From assembly GCA_017390595.1 (NCBI GenBank), contig JAFPBC010000268.1, forward strand, positions 1-13,124: 13,124 nt of DNA. Reading direction: 5' to 3'. The stretch's first letter is position 1. Every line of letters starts with the position of its first letter. Below are positions 5,793 through 13,124 of the stretch, piece by piece. This stretch comes from Selenomonadales bacterium. GTDB lineage: Bacteria; Bacillota; Negativicutes; RGIG982. The position numbers and the translations under genes are program-made. The notes beneath the pieces are model-generated. The model ran no database searches. It was given only the letters and a program-made list of their open reading frames with translations, and was not told the DNA's origin.

Positions 5793-5820
5793 ATGGTGTC
5801 GGCTCATTGCCCGACACCAT
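5793..5820 (+). other. 10-bp hairpin downstream of the VWA gene
   Basis: ATGGTGTCGG (5793-5802) pairs perfectly with CCGACACCAT (5811-5820) around an 8-nt loop. No T-run follows directly (the next bases are TCCCCTC). It may stabilise the 3' end of the cassette mRNA ahead of the true terminator. Confidence 0.6.
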
Positions 5821-5827
5821 TCCCCTC

Positions 5828-5866
5828 AAAAAACAGCCACCCATCATGCGGAAGGCTGTTTTTTGT
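5828..5866 (+). terminator. Intrinsic terminator closing the macro-VWA cassette
   Basis: AAAAAACAGCC (5828-5838) pairs with GGCTGTTTTTT (5854-5864) around a 15-nt loop, with the T-tract forming the end of the 3' arm. The A-tract on the 5' side means it could work in both directions. It separates the cassette from the rpoB promoter. Confidence 0.85.
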
Positions 5867-5904
5867 ATATCATTGATATTTCAACAAAAATTTCATAAAA
5901 CCCA

Positions 5905-5949
5905 TTGACAAACTTGACATTGCGTGTTAATATTTATTACTGCTATAAG
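5905..5949 (+). promoter_or_regulatory. rpoBC promoter region with two perfect -35 boxes
   Basis: TTGACA occurs at 5905-5910 and again at 5914-5919. The first has TAATAT (5928-5933) at a 17-nt spacing. The second has only TATTAC (5935-5940) at a short 15-nt spacing. A third -10 candidate, the extended element TGC-TATAAG (5941-5949), lies further on. This is the first promoter-quality sequence after the cassette terminator, about 250-280 nt upstream of rpoB. Which pair is used cannot be told from sequence alone. Confidence 0.65.
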
Positions 5950-5954
5950 AGTAT

Positions 5955-6095
5955 ATGATGCCGTATCCTGCCCGTTTTGAGGTAAGGGGGGCAGATACTC
6001 TATATGTATTAGCACTGTCTAGTAAATGGAAATGTAACAGAAAAAGGTTGGTTGACCCCATCATGCACAAGCAAGGTTCTTATTCAAAAAGCTAA
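5955..6095 (+). other. Possible 46-codon leader peptide in the rpoB leader
   Basis: An open frame from ATG 5955 (or ATG 5958) to TAA 6093 encodes MMPYPARFEVRGADTLYVLA followed by a basic part with SKWKCNRKRL and a KQGSYSKS end. The SD is weak (AAGAG at 5947-5951), and I know no protein of this sequence. Its stop falls in the loop of the terminator-like hairpin at 6071-6107, so a ribosome finishing it would cover the 5' arm. That geometry is suggestive of attenuation, but an open frame this short can arise by chance. Confidence 0.2.
5963..5998 (+). promoter_or_regulatory. Hairpin at the start of the rpoB leader
   Basis: GTAT (5963-5966) and CTGCCC (5968-5973) pair with GGGCAG (5989-5994) and ATAC (5995-5998), with one bulged C and a 15-nt loop rich in G. 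AGAGTAT (5948-5954) can compete for ATACTCT (5995-6001), so two mutually exclusive folds are possible. No T-run follows. Confidence 0.5.
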
Positions 6096-6119
6096 ATGAG
6101 GCCTTGCCTTTTTCGCATT
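6071..6119 (+). terminator. Candidate attenuator in the rpoB leader
   Basis: GCAAGG (6071-6076) pairs with CCTTGC (6102-6107) over a 25-nt loop and is followed by CTTTTTCGCATTTCTTTT. The stem is short and the loop long, so termination would be partial at best. AAAAAG in the loop (6086-6091) can pair instead with CTTTTT (6108-6113). The remaining leader to 6168 shows no gene or clear motif. Confidence 0.35.
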
Positions 6120-6185
6120 TCTTTTACCACGCTCTGCAAAATACATCAGTAGGGCTTTAAATTGGCTTAAGGGGTGAAGGATTTA

Positions 6186-9100
6186 ATGTTCAATCCTGTT
6201 CCGGTAGGCAAACGAGTCAGGTACAGCTATGCAAAGATCAAAGAAGTACTGGACATGCCTAACTTAATCGAAATCCAGACAAACTCGTATGACTGGTTCC
6301 TGCGTAAAGGTTTGCAGGAGATCTTCAAAGACATTTCTCCGATCCAAGATTTCACGGGCAACCTCGTGCTTTCGTTCGAGTCGTTCAGCTTGGGCGAGCC
6401 GAAGTATGATGTCGAAGAGTGCAAAGAACGCGACGTTACGTATTCTGCACCGCTTCGCGTAAGCGTTCGCTTGATCAACCGTGAAACGGGCGAGATCAAA
6501 GAACAAGAAGTATTCATGGGTGATTTCCCGCTCATGACGGAAACGGGTACGTTCATCATCAACGGTGCGGAACGCGTTATCGTCAGCCAGCTCGTTCGTT
6601 CTCCGGGTGCTTACTTCGGTGAAACGATCGACACGACGGGTAAACATCTCTATAACGCTACGGTCATTCCGAACCGTGGTGCTTGGCTCGAACTTGAAAC
6701 AGATGCCAACGATGTCGTATCGGTCCGTATCGACCGCACGCGTAAACTTCCGGCAACGGTACTCATTCGCGCGCTCGGCTACACGACGAACGAACAGATC
6801 ATGGAACTGTTCAACAACGATGCCCGCATCCAGGCGACTCTCGATCGTGATAACACGAACTCGAAAGAAGAAGCCTTGATCGAGATCTACAAACGCCTTC
6901 GTCCGGGCGAACCGCCGACGGTCGACAACGCGATCCAGCTCTTGGAATCGCTCTTCTTCGACCCGAAACGCTACGACCTCGCAACAGTCGGTCGCTATAA
7001 ATTGACGAAAAAATTGGGCTGGCGCCGCCGCGTAATGGAACAGACGCTTGCCGCACCGATCGTTGACGAAGAAACAGGCGAGCTCATCGCCGCTGAAGGC
7101 GATGTCCTCACGGAAGAAGTACTCGATCGTATCGAAGAAAGCGGCGTATTCGCAGGCGAAGCAGGTGTAGTCCTCTACATCAAAGGCGCAAACGACGAAC
7201 CGATGAAAGTCATCGCATCGCCGACGCTCGAATACTCGCACCGCACCATCACGTGCGAAGACATGATCGCATCTGTCAGCTATCTCCTTAACTTGATGGA
7301 CGGTCATGGTTCCACAGACGACATCGACCATCTCGGTAACCGTCGTCTCCGCTCGGTCGGCGAACTTCTCCAGAACCAGTTCCGTATCGGCCTTTCCCGT
7401 ATGGAACGCGTTGTCAAAGAACGTATGTCGATCCAAGACACAGAAGTCATCACACCGCAAGTCCTCATCAACATCCGTCCGGTAGTAGCTGCGATCAAAG
7501 AATTCTTCGGTTCCAGCCAGCTCTCCCAGTTCATGGACCAGACGAACCCGCTTGCGGAACTCACACATAAACGTCGTCTTAGTGCACTCGGCCCGGGTGG
7601 TCTCAGCCGTGAACGCGCAGGCTTCGAAGTCCGCGACGTTCATCACTCCCACTATGGTCGTATGTGCCCGATCGAAACGCCTGAAGGTCCGAACATCGGT
7701 CTTATCGGCTCCCTTTCGATGCACGGCCGCATCAATGAATTCGGTTTCATTGAAACACCGTACCGCAAGATCGACAAAGAAAACAAACGCGTAACGAACG
7801 ACTGCCACTACATGACGGCAGATGAAGAAGACGCATTCTACGTAGCACAGGCCAACGAGCCGCTCGACGAAGAAGGCAACTTCCTCCACACACACGTAAC
7901 GGCGCGTCATAAACACGACACACTCGTCATGCCTGTAGAACAAGTAGACTACATGGACGTATCGCCGAAACAGGTCGTATCCATCGCAACGGGTATGATC
8001 CCGTTCCTTGAAAACGACGATGCTAACCGTGCCCTCATGGGTGCGAACATGCAGCGTCAGGCAGTACCGCTCATGCGTACCCAAGCACCGATCGTCGGTA
8101 CGGGTATGGAATACAAAGCTGCCTGCGACTCCGGTGTCTGCGTACTTGCAAAACGTGCAGGTGTCGTAGAAAGCGTAACGGCAGTCGACATCGACATCAG
8201 ATGCGACGACGGCACGCTCGACCACTACAAACTTCTCAAATACAAACGTTCCAACCAAGGCACCTGCATCAACCAGCGTCCTGTCGTATTCAAAGGCGAC
8301 CGCATTGAAAAAGGCCAAGTCTTGGCGGACGGCCCTGCGACCGACCATGGCGAACTCGCGCTCGGTTACAACGTGATCGTTGCCTTCATGCCGTGGGAAG
8401 GTTACAACTACGAGGATGCTATCCTCCTCAGCGAACAGCTCATCAAAGAAGACGTCTACACATCCATTCATATCGAAGAATACGAATGTGATGCACGCGA
8501 TACAAAACTCGGTCCCGAAGAGATCACGCGCGATATCCCGAACGTAGCCGAAGAGGCCCTCAAAGACCTCGACGACCGCGGTATCATCCGCATCGGCGCG
8601 GAAGTACGCCCGGGCGATATCCTCGTTGGTAAAGTAACGCCGAAAGGCGAGACCGAGCTCACCGCGGAAGAAAGACTTCTCCGTGCCATCTTCGGTGAAA
8701 AAGCACGCGAAGTACGCGACACATCGCTCCGCGTACCGCACGGTGAAGCAGGTAAGATCGTTGACGTACGCGTATTCAGCCGCGAAAACAGCGACGAACT
8801 CTCGCCGGGCGTCAACTACCTCGTTCGCGTCTACATCGCACAGAAACGTAAGATCTCCGAAGGGGACAAAATGGCAGGTCGCCATGGTAACAAGGGTGTC
8901 GTATCCCGTATCATGCGCCAAGAAGACATGCCGTTCCTCCCGGATGGCACACCGGTACAAGTCGTACTCAACCCGCTCGGCGTACCGTCCCGTATGAACA
9001 TCGGTCAGGTACTCGAAACACACCTCGGTATGGCAGCACGTACACTCGGCTTCCAGATCCGCGACGGTGTACCGGGCGTAGAAGACAAACTCCGTGAACT

Positions 9101-9890
9101 CGGCTACGACGTAGACAAACACGGCTTGCCGAAACCGGACGTAGCAGGTATGCACATCGCAACACCTGTCTTCGACGGTGCCAAAGAAACAGAAGTATTC
9201 GCAACGCTCAAAGCGGCAGGACTCTCCGAAACGGGTAAAACCATCCTCTACGACGGTAGAACAGGCGAACCGTTCGACAACCCTGTCACAGTCGGCTGCG
9301 TATATATGCTCAAACTCCATCACCTTGTTGACGACAAGATCCATGCTCGTTCCACAGGCCCGTACTCGCTCGTCACCCAGCAGCCGCTCGGTGGTAAAGC
9401 GCAGTTCGGTGGTCAGCGTTTCGGGGAAATGGAAGTATGGGCGCTCGAAGCATACGGCGCCGCATACACGCTCCAAGAGATCCTCACCGTCAAATCCGAC
9501 GATGTTGTCGGCCGTGTAAAAACGTACGAAGCCATCGTCAAAGGTGAAAACGTACCGGAACCTGGCGTACCGGAATCGTTCAAAGTCCTCATCAAAGAAC
9601 TTCAGAGTATCGGTCTCGACATCAAAGTCCTTACCGAAGACGCACAAGAGATCCTCATCCGCGACGTAGATGACGACATCTGCGACGTAAATAAAGACGA
9701 TCTCGATATCACAGAAGAAATCGCAAGTCTGCCGACGCGTGTACATACCGAATCGGTCGACGAAGAAGAGATGGAAAGCGTATTCGACGAAGAAATTCCC
9801 GCCGAAGAAGACCTCGACATCATCGCAGACATCGCCGCAATGAGCGACCTCATGGATGACTACGACGGCTCCGACGACGACGAATACTAA
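6186..9890 (+). CDS. rpoB: DNA-directed RNA polymerase subunit beta
   Basis: A 1234-residue catalytic subunit, complete. The protrusion and lobes begin FNPVPVGKRVRYSYAKIKEVL. The rifampicin pocket lies at residues 442-468 (GSSQLSQFMDQTNPLAELTH then KRRLSALG) with Asp451, His461 and Ser466 at the positions of E. coli 516, 526 and 531, all in the sensitive state. Active-site parts include GYNYEDAILLSE (Glu743, Asp744) and KMAGRHGNKG with Lys895 and Lys903. Near 284-320 is a module, LAAPIVDEETGELIAAEGDVLTEEVLDRI-type, related to repeats in RpoC. The tail from residue 1150 is strongly acidic (35 Asp/Glu in 85). Start ATG 6186 has SD AAGGGG (6169-6174) 11 nt upstream; GTG 6174 overlaps that SD. 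After codon 27 it has no TTA, CTA or TCA codon. rpoC follows after 43 nt. Confidence 0.98.
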   Translation: MFNPVPVGKRVRYSYAKIKEVLDMPNLIEIQTNSYDWFLRKGLQEIFKDISPIQDFTGNLVLSFESFSLGEPKYDVEECKERDVTYSAPLRVSVRLINRETGEIKEQEVFMGDFPLMTETGTFIINGAERVIVSQLVRSPGAYFGETIDTTGKHLYNATVIPNRGAWLELETDANDVVSVRIDRTRKLPATVLIRALGYTTNEQIMELFNNDARIQATLDRDNTNSKEEALIEIYKRLRPGEPPTVDNAIQLLESLFFDPKRYDLATVGRYKLTKKLGWRRRVMEQTLAAPIVDEETGELIAAEGDVLTEEVLDRIEESGVFAGEAGVVLYIKGANDEPMKVIASPTLEYSHRTITCEDMIASVSYLLNLMDGHGSTDDIDHLGNRRLRSVGELLQNQFRIGLSRMERVVKERMSIQDTEVITPQVLINIRPVVAAIKEFFGSSQLSQFMDQTNPLAELTHKRRLSALGPGGLSRERAGFEVRDVHHSHYGRMCPIETPEGPNIGLIGSLSMHGRINEFGFIETPYRKIDKENKRVTNDCHYMTADEEDAFYVAQANEPLDEEGNFLHTHVTARHKHDTLVMPVEQVDYMDVSPKQVVSIATGMIPFLENDDANRALMGANMQRQAVPLMRTQAPIVGTGMEYKAACDSGVCVLAKRAGVVESVTAVDIDIRCDDGTLDHYKLLKYKRSNQGTCINQRPVVFKGDRIEKGQVLADGPATDHGELALGYNVIVAFMPWEGYNYEDAILLSEQLIKEDVYTSIHIEEYECDARDTKLGPEEITRDIPNVAEEALKDLDDRGIIRIGAEVRPGDILVGKVTPKGETELTAEERLLRAIFGEKAREVRDTSLRVPHGEAGKIVDVRVFSRENSDELSPGVNYLVRVYIAQKRKISEGDKMAGRHGNKGVVSRIMRQEDMPFLPDGTPVQVVLNPLGVPSRMNIGQVLETHLGMAARTLGFQIRDGVPGVEDKLRELGYDVDKHGLPKPDVAGMHIATPVFDGAKETEVFATLKAAGLSETGKTILYDGRTGEPFDNPVTVGCVYMLKLHHLVDDKIHARSTGPYSLVTQQPLGGKAQFGGQRFGEMEVWALEAYGAAYTLQEILTVKSDDVVGRVKTYEAIVKGENVPEPGVPESFKVLIKELQSIGLDIKVLTEDAQEILIRDVDDDICDVNKDDLDITEEIASLPTRVHTESVDEEEMESVFDEEIPAEEDLDIIADIAAMSDLMDDYDGSDDDEY

Positions 9891-9933
9891 GAAACGCCTC
9901 ACAATCTAAAAATTTGGAGGGAGTGACAACCCC

Positions 9934-13124
<3,191 letters not shown>

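Noticed and set aside
7509..7589. Differences from E. coli in the rifampicin region (Thr, Ala and Leu substitutions)
   Set aside because: These are the residues normal in Bacillus-type RpoB. The main resistance positions (Asp451, His461, Ser466) are in the sensitive state.
6264..9902. A 1212-codon open frame on the minus strand opposite rpoB
   Set aside because: It is exactly codon-aligned with rpoB and stays open only because rpoB has no TTA, CTA or TCA codons. The translation looks like no protein family, is rich in Phe, Val, Cys and Asp, and has no SD.

Overview
The window looks like chromosome from a Negativicutes bacterium (Selenomonas-like). This rests on family resemblance and gene order, not on a database search. 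It carries the conserved transcription and translation block rpmG - tRNA-Trp - secE - nusG - rplK - rplA - rplJ - rplL, then rpoB - rpoC. The proteins are Firmicute-type: the RpoB rifampicin region reads as in Bacillus, RpoC starts MLDVNNF from a TTG codon, and Shine-Dalgarno (SD) sites are strong AGGAGG-like sequences. All genes are on the + strand.

Layout. 1-140: end of a tRNA cluster (partial tRNA-Thr, then tRNA-Met), closed by a terminator at 155-182. 234-262: a good sigma-A-type promoter. 319-3749: rpmG, tRNA-Trp, secE, nusG, rplK, rplA, an L10 leader with a visible terminator/antiterminator switch (2651-2760), rplJ and rplL. 3797-3835: a strong terminator. 3906-5696: a two-gene cassette, a macro-domain protein with a C-terminal helical domain and a small von Willebrand A (VWA) protein. 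It sits where rplL and rpoB are usually near neighbours, and is followed by a short direct repeat, a hairpin and another terminator. 5871-6185: a long rpoB promoter and leader region with paired TTGACA boxes, hairpins and a possible leader peptide. 6186-9890: rpoB. 9934 to the end: rpoC, cut by the window edge inside the trigger loop.

How it works together. The first operon supplies ribosomal stalk and L1-region proteins, the elongation/termination factor NusG and the translocon subunit SecE. The second supplies the two large RNA polymerase subunits. The macro-VWA cassette separates them, and each block has its own terminator and promoter signals, so rpoBC is probably uncoupled here from L10/L12 transcription.

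Most notable points: (i) RpoC carries about 156 extra residues between two zinc-ligand cysteines, made of three tandem copies of a module that other bacteria have once, and RpoB carries a related module; (ii) the macro-VWA cassette, whose second gene has its SD buried in a terminator-like hairpin; (iii) nusG, whose SD lies about 31 nt from the start codon with a hairpin filling the gap; (iv) the long structured rpoB leader. I found no mobile element, CRISPR array or phage gene.
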